In this document: one piece after another, positions 1 to 6,427 of the stretch
Numbering within the stretch: position 1 is the first letter of the stretch
How the letters are laid out: the number at the start of each line of letters is the position of its first letter
NCBI GenBank assembly: GCA_044226685.1
Contig: JBGAGP010000165.1
Span: 1 to 9,803 of the forward strand
Direction: 5' to 3'
From: Dongia_A sp044226685
GTDB taxonomy: Bacteria > Pseudomonadota > Alphaproteobacteria > Dongiales > Dongiaceae
DNA: 9,803 nt
The notes under the pieces: model-generated
What the model saw: the letters and a program-made list of their open reading frames with translations, nothing else
Database searches by the model: none
Told to the model about the DNA's origin: nothing
Position numbers and translations under genes: made by a program

Positions 1-674
1 GCCACGCCGAAGCCCAGCATCCACAGCAGGTCGCCGGCGGTGGGCGCGATCCACCCGGCGGTCAGGTAGGCGAGGCCGGGCCGCGCCGGGTCGTAGAAAG
101 CGCCGCCGCCGAACACCAGCAGCAGCAGCGCCGAAGTCACCACGAAGCCGCCCACCTGCCACAAGCCCATCACCGCCGAATCCACCTGCATGCCGAGCGG
201 CCGGGTCAGCATCAGGCCGAGCGCGTAGCACAGCGTCGAGACCAGCACGACGAGCGAGGCGGGATTGAACACCCCGGTGCCGGGCTGCACCACGATGCCG
301 ACGCCGGCGAAGGCGACGACGACCGCGACCCAGCGGCGCAGCGGCACGCGCTCGCCGATCACCAGGCCGGACAGCGCCGCGATCATCAGCGGCATGGAGA
401 AATAGATCGCCACCGCATCGGCGAATTGCATGGCGGACAGCGCCAGATAGAAGGTCAGGCTGGCGACGGCGAGGATGGCGGAGCGCAGCGCCAGCAGCCC
501 CGGGCGCGGCCCGATCAGGCGGCCGAGCCCGCCGGTGGCGGCGAGCCAGCCGAGGATCAGCAGCATGGCGGTGCCGCCGCGCAGCAGCTGCATCTCATAG
601 ACCGGATAGCTGGCGCTCAGCAGCTTGATCAGCGCGTCCTGGAAGCCGCCGACGGCGACCGCGGCGGTGATCAT
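1..674 (-). CDS. EamA/DMT-family transporter, C-terminus cut off by window edge
   Basis: A hydrophobic reading frame runs from an ATG at 674 off the left edge (about 224 codons visible, no stop). Reading the minus strand gives a hydrophobic first helix, then LLRGGTAMLLILGWLA, TFYLALSAMQFADAVAIYF, and VIGERVPLRRWVAVVVAFAG followed by GIVVQPG. This helix-short loop-helix pattern, with the Y-AL-(M)-ADA-AI-F and GERV--R-W signatures, is typical of the drug/metabolite transporter superfamily with two EamA repeats of five helices each (about 280-300 residues in all). The second repeat is only partly present. The likely role is export of a small metabolite or drug across the inner membrane; the substrate cannot be told. 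Start choice: ATG at 674 has a GAAGG eight bases upstream, but it begins inside the first helix. The frame stays open to a GTG at 797, which would add a basic N-terminal tail of about 41 residues, so the longer start is possible. It is divergent from the chemoreceptor gene. Confidence 0.85.
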   Translation of the reverse strand, partial: MITAAVAVGGFQDALIKLLSASYPVYEMQLLRGGTAMLLILGWLAATGGLGRLIGPRPGLLALRSAILAVASLTFYLALSAMQFADAVAIYFSMPLMIAALSGLVIGERVPLRRWVAVVVAFAGVGIVVQPGTGVFNPASLVVLVSTLCYALGLMLTRPLGMQVDSAVMGLWQVGGFVVTSALLLLVFGGGAFYDPARPGLAYLTAGWIAPTAGDLLWMLGFGV

Positions 675-1071
675 CAGGGCGCCCTTCAGGCGCTGCTGCG
701 GCCGCCGCGCTGCATCGGCGCGGACGCCGCCCGTTGCCGGCCGGGCGGCTTCCGCTCCGGCAGCCGGTTGCGCGCGCCCGTCCCTGTGCCCCGACACCCA
801 AGCCCCCGCCGATCCCGCCGCCCGCGATGGCGGCCCGCGGCGCCTCTCTTACGCGGCTGCGGGCCGCCGCGCCAGGGCAACCCGCAGCCCGCCGCAGGTT
901 GTGGCGAAATAGGAATATGCGCCGGAATGAACGTCGATCTTCCCCGATAGTCCGGAATTTACATGATCTTAAGCGGTACTGAGGCAAAAAGCCGCTGGGG
1001 CCATCGACACAACCATCGCGCACGCCCCGGGGCCACACGGCCCTCGCCCCCGGTCGTGAAAGGAACAACGC
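675..1071. other. Divergent intergenic region between transporter and chemoreceptor
   Basis: This 397-base gap should hold the promoters of both flanking genes, although the right-hand side of the transporter gene could reach 797 if its GTG start is used. The part from about 900 to 990 is clearly more AT-rich than the rest, as expected for promoter DNA, but I could not pick a convincing -35/-10 pair on either strand. A 7-bp direct repeat CCGGAAT occurs at 922-928 and 952-958, and a short inverted repeat GGGCC-ACAC-GGCCC lies shortly before the chemoreceptor ribosome binding site. ORFs called here on the plus strand are high-GC shadows. Confidence 0.5.
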
Positions 1072-2754
1072 ATGCTCAGGTCCGCCTCCATCCGCCGCAA
1101 GTTCATCGCCTACGGCGCCCTGATGATGGCCATCGCCTTGCTCATCGGCGGGATCGGCTTCTGGGGCATTTTGCGCCAGACCAGGGAACTGGAAGGCGTG
1201 GTGGTCACCTCGCTGGCGCTGCGCAACCACATGGAAGGCGACATGATGCATGACGCCTTGCGCGCCGATGTCCTCAACGCGCTGCATGCCGCCGCCGTCG
1301 GCCGGGTCGACGACTTCGCGGCGATCAAGACCGACATCGCCGACCATGCGCAGAATTTCCGCGAGCATATCGACGCCAACAAGCAGCTGGTGCTGAACGA
1401 CAAGATCACCGCCGCCTTCGCCGACGTGGGACCCAAGCTCGACGCCTACATCTCCGGCGCCGAGAGCCTGGTCGAGCTGGCCGAAAAGGACGGTCCCGGC
1501 GCCGAGGCCAAGGCGCCGGAATTCATCGCCCTGTTCGAGGAGCTGGAGGGCGCGCTCGGCAATGTGAGCGACCTCGTCGAATCCTCGGCGCAGGCGGCGA
1601 AGGAATCCGCGGACAGTACCGCGGCGCTCGCCCGCAACGTGCTGATCGGCACCATCCTGGCGGCCTGCGCGTTCCTGGTGCTGTCGCTGGTGACCATGGT
1701 GCGCGCCATCTGCGCGCCGCTCAACGACATGACTGCGGCCATGAGCACGCTTGCCGCCGGCGACACCAAGGTGGCGATCCCCGCCCTCGGCCGCAGCGAC
1801 GAGATCGGCCGCATGGCCGAGGCGATGCAGGTGTTCAAGGACAACGCCGCCCGCGCCGAGCAGCTCGCCGCCGATCAGCGGCGCGAAGCCGAGGCCAAGG
1901 CCAAGCGCGCCGAAATGCTTCAGCAACGGGCCATGGCCTTCGACCAGGCGGTGACGCAGTCGCTGAAGACCGTCGCCGCGTCCACTGGCGAGATGAACGC
2001 CAGCGCCGCCGGCCTGTCGGCGACCGCGGAAGAGACCAGCCGGCAGGCGACCGTCGTCGCCGCCGCGTCGGAGGAGGCTTCGACCAGCGTACAGACGGTG
2101 GCCGCCGCGACCGAGGAATTGTCGAGCTCGATCGCCGAGATCAGCCGCCAGGTCAGCCAGTCCGCCAGCATCGCCAACAAGGCGGTGGCCGAGGCCGAAC
2201 GCACCAACGGCCAGGTGAAGAGCCTGGCCGAAGCGGCGGAGAAGATCGGCGAGGTGGTGCGCCTGATCAGCGACATCGCCAACCAGACCAACCTGCTGGC
2301 GCTCAATGCCACGATCGAGGCCGCCCGCGCGGGCGAAGCCGGCAAGGGCTTCGCGGTGGTCGCGTCGGAAGTGAAGAACCTCGCCACCCAGACCGCCAAG
2401 GCGACCGACGAGATCGGCGCGCAGATCAGCGCCATCCAGGGCGCCACCACCAGTTCGGTCGAGGCGATCCAGGGCATCAGCACCATCATCGGCCAGATCA
2501 ACGAGGTCGCCACCTCGATCGCCAGCGCGGTGGAGCAGCAGGGTGCCGCGACCCAGGAAATCTCCCGCAACATCCAGCAGGCCGCCACCGGCACCCGGGA
2601 AGTCTCGGCCAATATCGGCGGCGTCACCAAGGCCGCCGGCGACACCGGCGCCGCCGCCAGCCAGTTGCGCGCCTCCGCCGCCGAGCTGGCAAAGCAATCC
2701 GACGCGCTGCGCGCCGAGGTCGACCACTTCCTCAGCGACGTGAAGTCGGCCTAA
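1072..2754 (+). CDS. Methyl-accepting chemotaxis protein (transmembrane chemoreceptor)
   Basis: A 560-residue chemoreceptor that senses a periplasmic signal and controls the CheA kinase through its cytoplasmic tip. Layout: short basic N-terminus, membrane helix at about 12-33, periplasmic helical sensor region at about 35-188 (charged, mostly helical, no cysteines), second membrane helix at about 189-211, HAMP linker at about 212-265, then the long cytoplasmic coiled coil. The kinase-contact hairpin is canonical: VVRLISDIANQTNLLALNAT followed by IEAARAGEAGKGFAVVASEV (about 395-434). Methylation-like E/Q pairs fit in the helical repeat at ATAEET (about 317), ASEEAS (332), ATEELS (346) and VEQQGA (487). 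It ends in DHFLSDVKSA with no NWETF-type pentapeptide for tethering CheR/CheB. Start supported by AAAGGA at 1059-1064, seven bases before the ATG. No other che or flagellar gene lies in the window, so it is an orphan receptor here; the ligand is unknown. Confidence 0.95.
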   Translation: MLRSASIRRKFIAYGALMMAIALLIGGIGFWGILRQTRELEGVVVTSLALRNHMEGDMMHDALRADVLNALHAAAVGRVDDFAAIKTDIADHAQNFREHIDANKQLVLNDKITAAFADVGPKLDAYISGAESLVELAEKDGPGAEAKAPEFIALFEELEGALGNVSDLVESSAQAAKESADSTAALARNVLIGTILAACAFLVLSLVTMVRAICAPLNDMTAAMSTLAAGDTKVAIPALGRSDEIGRMAEAMQVFKDNAARAEQLAADQRREAEAKAKRAEMLQQRAMAFDQAVTQSLKTVAASTGEMNASAAGLSATAEETSRQATVVAAASEEASTSVQTVAAATEELSSSIAEISRQVSQSASIANKAVAEAERTNGQVKSLAEAAEKIGEVVRLISDIANQTNLLALNATIEAARAGEAGKGFAVVASEVKNLATQTAKATDEIGAQISAIQGATTSSVEAIQGISTIIGQINEVATSIASAVEQQGAATQEISRNIQQAATGTREVSANIGGVTKAAGDTGAAASQLRASAAELAKQSDALRAEVDHFLSDVKSA

Positions 2755-2770
2755 ACGGTCAGGCCATATT

Positions 2771-2854
2771 CGTCATCTCCTCCCCCCTTGCGGGGGAGGA
2801 CGCTGAGGCTTGGCGAACGCAGTGAGCCTAACCGAAGCTAGGTGGGGGGTGACG
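2771..2854. repeat. Palindromic intergenic repeat D with CGTCA/TGACG ends
   Basis: The block begins with CGTCA (2771-2775) and ends with TGACG (2850-2854), as the other palindromic elements in this window do. Inside the left end is a perfect 8-bp hairpin: CCTCCCCC (2779-2786), loop CTTGC (2787-2791), GGGGGAGG (2792-2799). The right end carries GGTGGGGGG, which can pair only partly with the left C-run. Between them AGGCT and AGCCT form a weaker inner stem. It sits just after the chemoreceptor stop. There is no T-run after the hairpin, so it is not a classic intrinsic terminator, although it could block 3' exonucleases or slow polymerase. It is most simply a member of a dispersed REP/REPIN-like family. 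Confidence 0.55.
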
Positions 2855-2869
2855 CGCCGATTCGGCGCG
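2853..2869. repeat. 7-bp perfect hairpin next to repeat D
   Basis: CGCGCCG (2853-2859), loop ATT, CGGCGCG (2863-2869). It overlaps the right end of repeat D and is followed at 2871-2885 by another small hairpin, ATCGCC-GCA-GGCGAT. Both lie between the convergent chemoreceptor and grpE genes; neither is followed by a T-run on either strand. Confidence 0.5.
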
Positions 2870-2880
2870 CATCGCCGCAG

Positions 2881-2916
2881 GCGATCCAAATCGATGGCGA
2901 TCCAAATCGATCGCGA
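2881..2916. repeat. 16-bp tandem direct repeat, two copies
   Basis: GCGATCCAAATCGATG (2881-2896) is followed directly by GCGATCCAAATCGATC (2897-2912) and then GCGA (2913-2916), the start of a third copy. The copies differ only at the last base. Each contains ATCGAT, and the second junction gives CGATCGCG. It is too short to be coding and looks like a minisatellite-type slippage product or a paired protein-binding site between two convergent genes. Confidence 0.7.
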
Positions 2917-2953
2917 GGGGAGAAACCTGGCACTGCAATACCCCCCTTCCCAA

Positions 2954-2976
2954 CCTTCCCCCGCAAGGGGGGAAGG
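2954..2976. repeat. 9-bp hairpin E downstream of grpE, loop GCAAG
   Basis: CCTTCCCCC (2954-2962), loop GCAAG (2963-2967), GGGGGAAGG (2968-2976). The loop is the reverse complement of the CTTGC loop in repeat D, so D and E look like the two opposite-facing arms of one family, about 150 bases apart. For grpE (minus strand) it lies about 50 bases after the stop and could act as an mRNA 3' end stabiliser. It lacks a U-tract on either strand, so a Rho-independent terminator is not supported. Confidence 0.5.
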
Positions 2977-3023
2977 GGTTCGGGAGGTCCGCTTTGCCTG
3001 TCGAAGTTCCTCGGGAGAATCGC

Positions 3024-3638
3024 TTAAGCGAGCGTATCCACCTTGCCCTGCGGCGCGTCGCCGCCGGGTGCGGCCTTGGCGACGCCGACCAGCGCGGGGC
3101 GCAGCAGGCGGTCGTGGATGACGTAGCCGGCCTGCATCACCTGCACCACGGTGCCGGGCGCCTGGTCGGCCGTCGGCACCTCGAACATGGCCTGGTGGAA
3201 ATTGGCGTCGAACTTCTCGCCCAGTGGCCAGATGCGCTTGACGGCCTGGCGCTCCAGCGCCGCGCTCAATTGCCGCTCGGTCGCCGAGACGCCCTCATGC
3301 AGGTTCTTCAGCGCCTCGTCGGCGGCCAGCGCCGCTTCCGGGATCGCCTCCAGCGCGCGCTGCAGATTGTCGCCCACCTGCAGCACGTCGCGGGCGAAAT
3401 TGGCGATGGCGTATTTGCCGGCATCCTCGCGCTCGCGCTGGGCCCGGCGGCGCACGTTCTCGGTCTCGGCCAGGGCGCGCAGCAGCTGGTCCTTCAGCTG
3501 CGCCGCTTCGGCCCGCGCCGCTTCCAGCGCCTGTTCCGGGCTCAGGCCGGCGCCGGGAATCTCCACCCCGGAATCGATCGGCGCCGCGTCATTGGCGGCC
3601 TCGGGATGCTGGTCCAAATGCTTCTCGTCGCTCGTCAT
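3024..3638 (-). CDS. grpE: GrpE, nucleotide exchange factor for DnaK
   Basis: A 204-residue cytoplasmic co-chaperone that releases ADP from DnaK so that folded substrate can leave. Close to the 197 residues of E. coli GrpE. Residues 1-35 are disordered and acidic; about 36-95 form the long dimerising helix (LKDQLLRALAETENVRRRAQ, then REREDAGKYAIANFARDVLQ). Residues 96-135 are the four-helix bundle. The C-terminal beta wing has the family signature F-D-A-N-F-H (143-148), PGTVVQVMQAGY (161-172) and DRLLRPALVGVAKA. Start choice: the ATG at 3638 has GGAA about a dozen bases upstream. A TTG at 3647 in the same frame would add three residues but sits only three bases from that motif. It follows hrcA on the same strand after about 150 bases, so the two probably form a heat-shock unit, possibly with a separate grpE promoter. 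Confidence 0.97.
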   Translation of the reverse strand: MTSDEKHLDQHPEAANDAAPIDSGVEIPGAGLSPEQALEAARAEAAQLKDQLLRALAETENVRRRAQREREDAGKYAIANFARDVLQVGDNLQRALEAIPEAALAADEALKNLHEGVSATERQLSAALERQAVKRIWPLGEKFDANFHQAMFEVPTADQAPGTVVQVMQAGYVIHDRLLRPALVGVAKAAPGGDAPQGKVDTLA

Positions 3639-3670
3639 CCGATGCAAATTCCATTGCTGCTGCGGGGGAC

Positions 3671-3710
3671 GCCCCGCTTGACCCGGTCTTGGTGCGCTAT
3701 ATCGCGGGGC
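3671..3710 (-). promoter_or_regulatory. Inverted repeat in the hrcA-grpE gap (grpE leader)
   Basis: GCCCCGC (3671-3677) and GCGGGGC (3704-3710) are perfect 7-bp arms around a 26-base loop, 33 bases or more upstream of the grpE ATG on the minus strand. Further upstream on the same strand are two TTGACC boxes (within 3718-3746) and a TATAGC that could serve as -35/-10 parts, but the best spacing found is 20 bases, so no promoter is claimed. The stem could be a 5'-leader structure affecting grpE translation or processing of a hrcA-grpE transcript. Confidence 0.35.
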
Positions 3711-3796
3711 AGGACAAAGATGGTCAATCGCAATTTGCGGTCAAGATGCGGCGGCAACCCAGGATGTCGCAGCCGGTTCCCGGCCGCCGGCCCCGC

Positions 3797-4897
3797 TCAG
3801 CCCAGCAGCCGGCCGATGACCTTGGCGGTGTGGTCGACCATGGGGATGATGCGGGCATAGTTCAGCCGCGACGGGCCAATGACGCCCACCGCCCCCACCA
3901 GCTGCCGCTGGCTGTCGCGATAGGGCGAGATGACCGCCGAGCAGCCGGCGAGGCCGAACAGGTCGCTCTGCGCGCCGATGAAGATCTGCACCCCGTCGGC
4001 CTGGTCGGCGGCGTCCAGCAGCTTCAGCAGCTGCTCCTTGGTCTCCAGCGCCGAAAACAGGGCGCGCAGCCGCTCCAAATCGCCCGCCTCCTGCACGTCG
4101 TCCAGCAGGTGCGCCTGGCCGCGCACGATGAGGGCGCTGTCGGTCTTGCCGCCATCGGCCCAGGTGGCAAGGCCGGCCTCGACCACCTTGCGCGTCAGTT
4201 CGTCCAGTTCGGCGCGATGCTCGTTGAGCTCGACCAGGATGTTCTCCCGCGCCATGCCGAGGGTGCGCCCGACCAGGCGGGCGGACAGGTAATTGGTGGC
4301 CTCGATCAGGGTCGACATCGGCAGGCCGATCGGCACGTCGACCAGACGGTTTTCGACCATGCCGCCCTCGGTCACCAGCACCACCAGGGCGCGGCCGGGA
4401 GCCAGGTGTACGAATTCGATGTGTTTCAGCGGCCGCTCGCTTTTCGGCGCCAGCACCATGCCGGCGCAGCGCGACAGGCCCGAGAGCATCATCGTCGCCT
4501 GCTCCAGCATGTCGGGCAGCGAGCGGCCGGTGCCGGCGCATTGGCCCTCGATCGCCTCGCGCTCGTCGGCGGTGAGGCCGCCCACCTCCATCAGCCCGTC
4601 GACGAAGAGCCGCAGGCCGAGCTCGGTCGGCAGCCGCCCGGCGGAGGTATGCGGCGCGAACAGCAGGCCGACCTCCTCCAGGTCCGACATCACGTTGCGG
4701 ATGGTGGCCGGCGACAGGTGGCCCAGCTTGCGCGACAGGGTGCGCGAGCCGACCGGCTCCCCGGTCTCCACATAGGCGTCGACGATCAGGCGGAAAATCT
4801 CGCGCGAGCGCTCGGACAGCTCCGCCAGCACCGTGCGGTGCTGGGCCAGCGCGCCGCCGAGATCGCCGCTTTTCGCGCCTTTGGGAATGAATTGCAT
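3797..4897 (-). CDS. hrcA: HrcA, heat-inducible transcription repressor
   Basis: A 366-residue repressor that, when folded with GroEL's help, binds CIRCE operators and shuts off chaperone operons; it fails to fold during heat shock, which relieves repression. The N-terminal winged helix (about 27-100) matches the family strongly: LSERSREIFRLIVDAYVETG, EPVGSRTLSRKLGHLSPATI and RNVMSDLEEVGLLFAPHTSA, then GRLPTELGLRLFVDGL. The rest is the GAF-like and dimerisation region, ending in VDHTAKVIGRLLG. Length is slightly above the usual 340-360. Start at ATG 4897, with GAGG nine bases upstream. A sigma70-like promoter lies just upstream. I see no CIRCE (TTAGCACTC-N9-GAGTGCTAA) before hrcA or grpE, so HrcA probably does not repress its own operon here, and its target (groESL is usual in alphaproteobacteria) lies elsewhere. 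grpE follows on the same strand. Confidence 0.97.
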   Translation of the reverse strand: MQFIPKGAKSGDLGGALAQHRTVLAELSERSREIFRLIVDAYVETGEPVGSRTLSRKLGHLSPATIRNVMSDLEEVGLLFAPHTSAGRLPTELGLRLFVDGLMEVGGLTADEREAIEGQCAGTGRSLPDMLEQATMMLSGLSRCAGMVLAPKSERPLKHIEFVHLAPGRALVVLVTEGGMVENRLVDVPIGLPMSTLIEATNYLSARLVGRTLGMARENILVELNEHRAELDELTRKVVEAGLATWADGGKTDSALIVRGQAHLLDDVQEAGDLERLRALFSALETKEQLLKLLDAADQADGVQIFIGAQSDLFGLAGCSAVISPYRDSQRQLVGAVGVIGPSRLNYARIIPMVDHTAKVIGRLLG

Positions 4898-4927
4898 GGA
4901 CCGGAATCCTCGTCCTGTGCCGTTTCG

Positions 4928-4956
4928 AATCTAGGGAGGGGGCGGGGCAGCGTCAA
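4928..4956 (-). promoter_or_regulatory. Sigma70-like promoter of hrcA
   Basis: On the minus strand TTGACG (4956-4951) and TAGATT (4933-4928) are separated by exactly 17 bases. This matches five of six -35 positions and four of six -10 positions. Transcription would start near 4921, giving a leader of about 24 bases to the hrcA ATG that still contains the GAGG ribosome binding site. It does not resemble the alphaproteobacterial RpoH pattern (CTTGAA / CCCCAT-like). Assigned from motif and spacing only. Confidence 0.55.
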
Positions 4957-5045
4957 TACGCGCGGCCCGCTTGCCAGAATCGCCCATTCCCAGCACTTTC
5001 CCCCTCATTGCGAGATGGCGGGCATGGCGGGATTGCGGGCGGGCG

Positions 5046-5429
5046 ATGAAGAAACAGCGGCCGAAAATCTCCCGGAGGCGGGCGCGGCTGATGGCCGGCC
5101 TGGGCATGGGTGCCGCGGCGGCGGCGGCGCCGGCATCCCGCCCGCCCATCTGTCCCCTGTGCCACCGGCCGATGATCCCCGGTCCGAGCCTGGACCGCCA
5201 CCATCCCCTGCCGCGCAGCCATGGCGGGCAGGAGACGGTGACGATGCACAAGATCTGCCACCGCGCCATCCACGCCATGCTGAGCGAGCGCGAACTGGCC
5301 GACGGCTTCGCCGATTTCGCCCGCCTGCGCGCCCACCCGCCGCTGGCCCAGTTCATCGCCTGGGTGAAAAAGCGCCCACCGGAATACTACGACCGCACAA
5401 GGTGGTCGAAGGCGCGGCGGTTCAAATAG
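5046..5429 (+). CDS. Small HNH-type zinc protein, putative nuclease
   Basis: A 127-residue basic protein with an HNH-like fold. Counting from the ATG at 5046: an arginine/lysine-rich start (MKKQRPKISRRRARL), an alanine run, the zinc pair C36-P-L-C39, the catalytic-type DRHH motif (50-53) followed by PLPRSHGG, and then HKICHRAIH (68-76), which supplies the C71 and H72/H76 positions. The usual central asparagine (N-L) is not evident; the corresponding stretch reads QETVTMHK. The C-terminus WVKKRPPEYYDRTRWS is compact and basic. Proteins of this kind are annotated as HNH endonucleases, but a metabolic or DNA-repair role is unproven. Start is uncertain: ATG 5046 has a poor ribosome site, ATG 5091 has GGAGG 12 bases upstream, and a TTG at 4971 would be longer still. 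The two ATG starts keep the whole zinc motif. It is divergent from hrcA and precedes rph. Confidence 0.75.
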   Translation: MKKQRPKISRRRARLMAGLGMGAAAAAAPASRPPICPLCHRPMIPGPSLDRHHPLPRSHGGQETVTMHKICHRAIHAMLSERELADGFADFARLRAHPPLAQFIAWVKKRPPEYYDRTRWSKARRFK

Positions 5430-5454
5430 CGCTCGCTTCTTCCACATCTCAAAT

Positions 5455-5563
5455 CGTCACCCCGGCCTTGCGCCGGGGTCCACCCAACCGCCGCTGGAAC
5501 CGGGGGAGAAACGCACCGCTCGTGCGGCTGAGCCGTGGATCCCGGCGCAAGGCCGGGATGACG
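5455..5563. repeat. REPIN-like palindromic element A
   Basis: Two 29-bp arms in inverted orientation (5455-5483 and 5535-5563), identical at 27 of 29 positions. Each arm starts at its outer edge with CGTCA and holds its own 7-bp hairpin with loop CTTGC (hairpins at 5460-5478 and 5540-5558). The only two differences between arms are positions 6 and 24, which pair with each other: C-G in the left arm, T-A in the right. The 51-base centre holds a small hairpin, CGCAC-CGCTC-GTGCG (5512-5526). There is no ORF inside. This is the architecture of REPINs, two REP units facing each other, normally spread by a RAYT transposase encoded elsewhere. It fills most of the gap between the HNH gene and rph. 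Confidence 0.8.
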
Positions 5564-5594
5564 CGCAGAGATGCGGCTTAGCCGGTGCGCGCTC

Positions 5595-5644
5595 GCTTCC
5601 GGCGCGGGTGGACTCCACCCGCCCCCGCGTGTAGCTTCCGGCGC
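5595..5644. repeat. 19-bp palindrome between 11-bp direct repeats, rph leader
   Basis: GCGGGTGGACTCCACCCGC at 5604-5622 is a perfect palindrome around one central base. It is flanked by two copies of GCTTCCGGCGC, at 5595-5605 and 5634-5644, 39 bases apart start to start. The second copy ends 26 bases before the rph ATG. The palindrome could be an operator for a dimeric regulator or an mRNA leader hairpin (8-bp stem, 3-base loop). The direct repeats may be a duplication left by an insertion event. Confidence 0.55.
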
Positions 5645-5670
5645 AATTTCCACCCCACAAGGAACACCCC

Positions 5671-6390
5671 ATGCGACCCTCCGGCCGAGCCGCCGATGAA
5701 ATGCGCGCCGTCGAATTGCTGATCGACGTGAACCGCTATGCCGAAGGCTCCTGCCTCGCCAAGTTCGGCGAGACGCATGTGCTGTGCACCGCGTCCATCG
5801 ACGAGAAGGTGCCGCCGTTCCTCAGGAATTCCGGCTCCGGCTGGGTCACCGCCGAATACGGCATGCTGCCGCGCTCGACCCACACCCGCACGGACCGGGA
5901 AGCAGCGAAGGGCAAGCAATCCGGCCGCACCCAGGAGATCCAGCGCCTGATCGGCCGCGCGCTGCGCACCGTCACCAACCTCAAGGGCTTCGGCGAGCGC
6001 CAGATCAAGATCGATTGCGACGTGCTGCAGGCCGATGGCGGCACCCGCACCGCGGCCATCACCGGCTCCTACGTCGCGCTCTATCTCTGCTTCCGCCACA
6101 TGAAGAAACTGGGCGCGGTGAACGACATCCCGCTCACCGACCAGGTCGCCGCCGTGTCCTGCGGCATCCACCAGAAGGCCTCTGTGCTGGACCTCGACTA
6201 CGCCGAGGATTCCAATGCCGAGGCCGATGCCAATTTCGTGCTGACCGCGAAGGGCGGCATCATCGAGGTGCAGGGCACCGCCGAGAAGACGCCGTTCAGC
6301 GAGGCCGAGTTCCTGCAGCTCTTGACCTACGCGCGCAAGGGTGTGGCCGAGCTCACCCATCTGCAGCGCGCGGTGCTGGGGCTGGAATAA
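5671..6390 (+). CDS. rph: RNase PH, tRNA 3'-end processing phosphorolytic exonuclease
   Basis: A 239-residue enzyme, the normal length for the family. It removes nucleotides from the 3' end of tRNA precursors using phosphate, releasing nucleoside diphosphates, and works as a cytoplasmic hexameric ring. Family blocks are all present: MRPSGRAADEMR at the start, EGSCLAKFGETHVLCTAS, GWVTAEYGMLPRSTHTR, GRTQEIQRLIGRALR, and KIDCDVLQADGGTRTAAITG, whose DGGTRTA segment lies in the phosphate/active-site region. It ends ELTHLQRAVLGLE. Start supported by AAGGA at 5659-5663, seven bases before the ATG. In alphaproteobacteria rph is often followed closely by rdgB and hemW; here 218 bases holding a REPIN-like element and the GNAT-coding part of the next gene come between. 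Confidence 0.97.
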   Translation: MRPSGRAADEMRAVELLIDVNRYAEGSCLAKFGETHVLCTASIDEKVPPFLRNSGSGWVTAEYGMLPRSTHTRTDREAAKGKQSGRTQEIQRLIGRALRTVTNLKGFGERQIKIDCDVLQADGGTRTAAITGSYVALYLCFRHMKKLGAVNDIPLTDQVAAVSCGIHQKASVLDLDYAEDSNAEADANFVLTAKGGIIEVQGTAEKTPFSEAEFLQLLTYARKGVAELTHLQRAVLGLE

Positions 6391-6427
6391 GCGAGCGGCG
6401 TCGCGTTGCGCGCGCTGTAAACACGCT

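Noticed and set aside
595..2727. 710-codon minus-strand ORF antisense to the chemoreceptor
   Set aside because: Composition is G/R/A/D/L-rich low-complexity typical of the complement of a high-GC helical gene. The plus-strand protein has full family motifs, and there is no ribosome site or domain on the minus strand.
2779..2799. Rho-independent terminator after the chemoreceptor
   Set aside because: The stem is strong but no T-run follows on the plus strand, and the same hairpin type recurs in the window as a dispersed repeat.
2810..3121. Small plus-strand ORFs between the chemoreceptor and grpE
   Set aside because: They read through the repeats D/E and the antisense of grpE; no ribosome site and no protein-like composition.
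4898..5045. CIRCE operator upstream of hrcA
   Set aside because: Looked for TTAGCACTC and GAGTGCTAA halves with a 9-base gap; not present. Single AGTGCT/AGCACT-like matches (near 4991) have no partner.
3689..5581. 630-codon plus-strand ORF antisense to hrcA
   Set aside because: It is the shadow of hrcA plus intergenic and HNH sequence in the wrong frame, with no recognisable domain; hrcA on the minus strand is certain.
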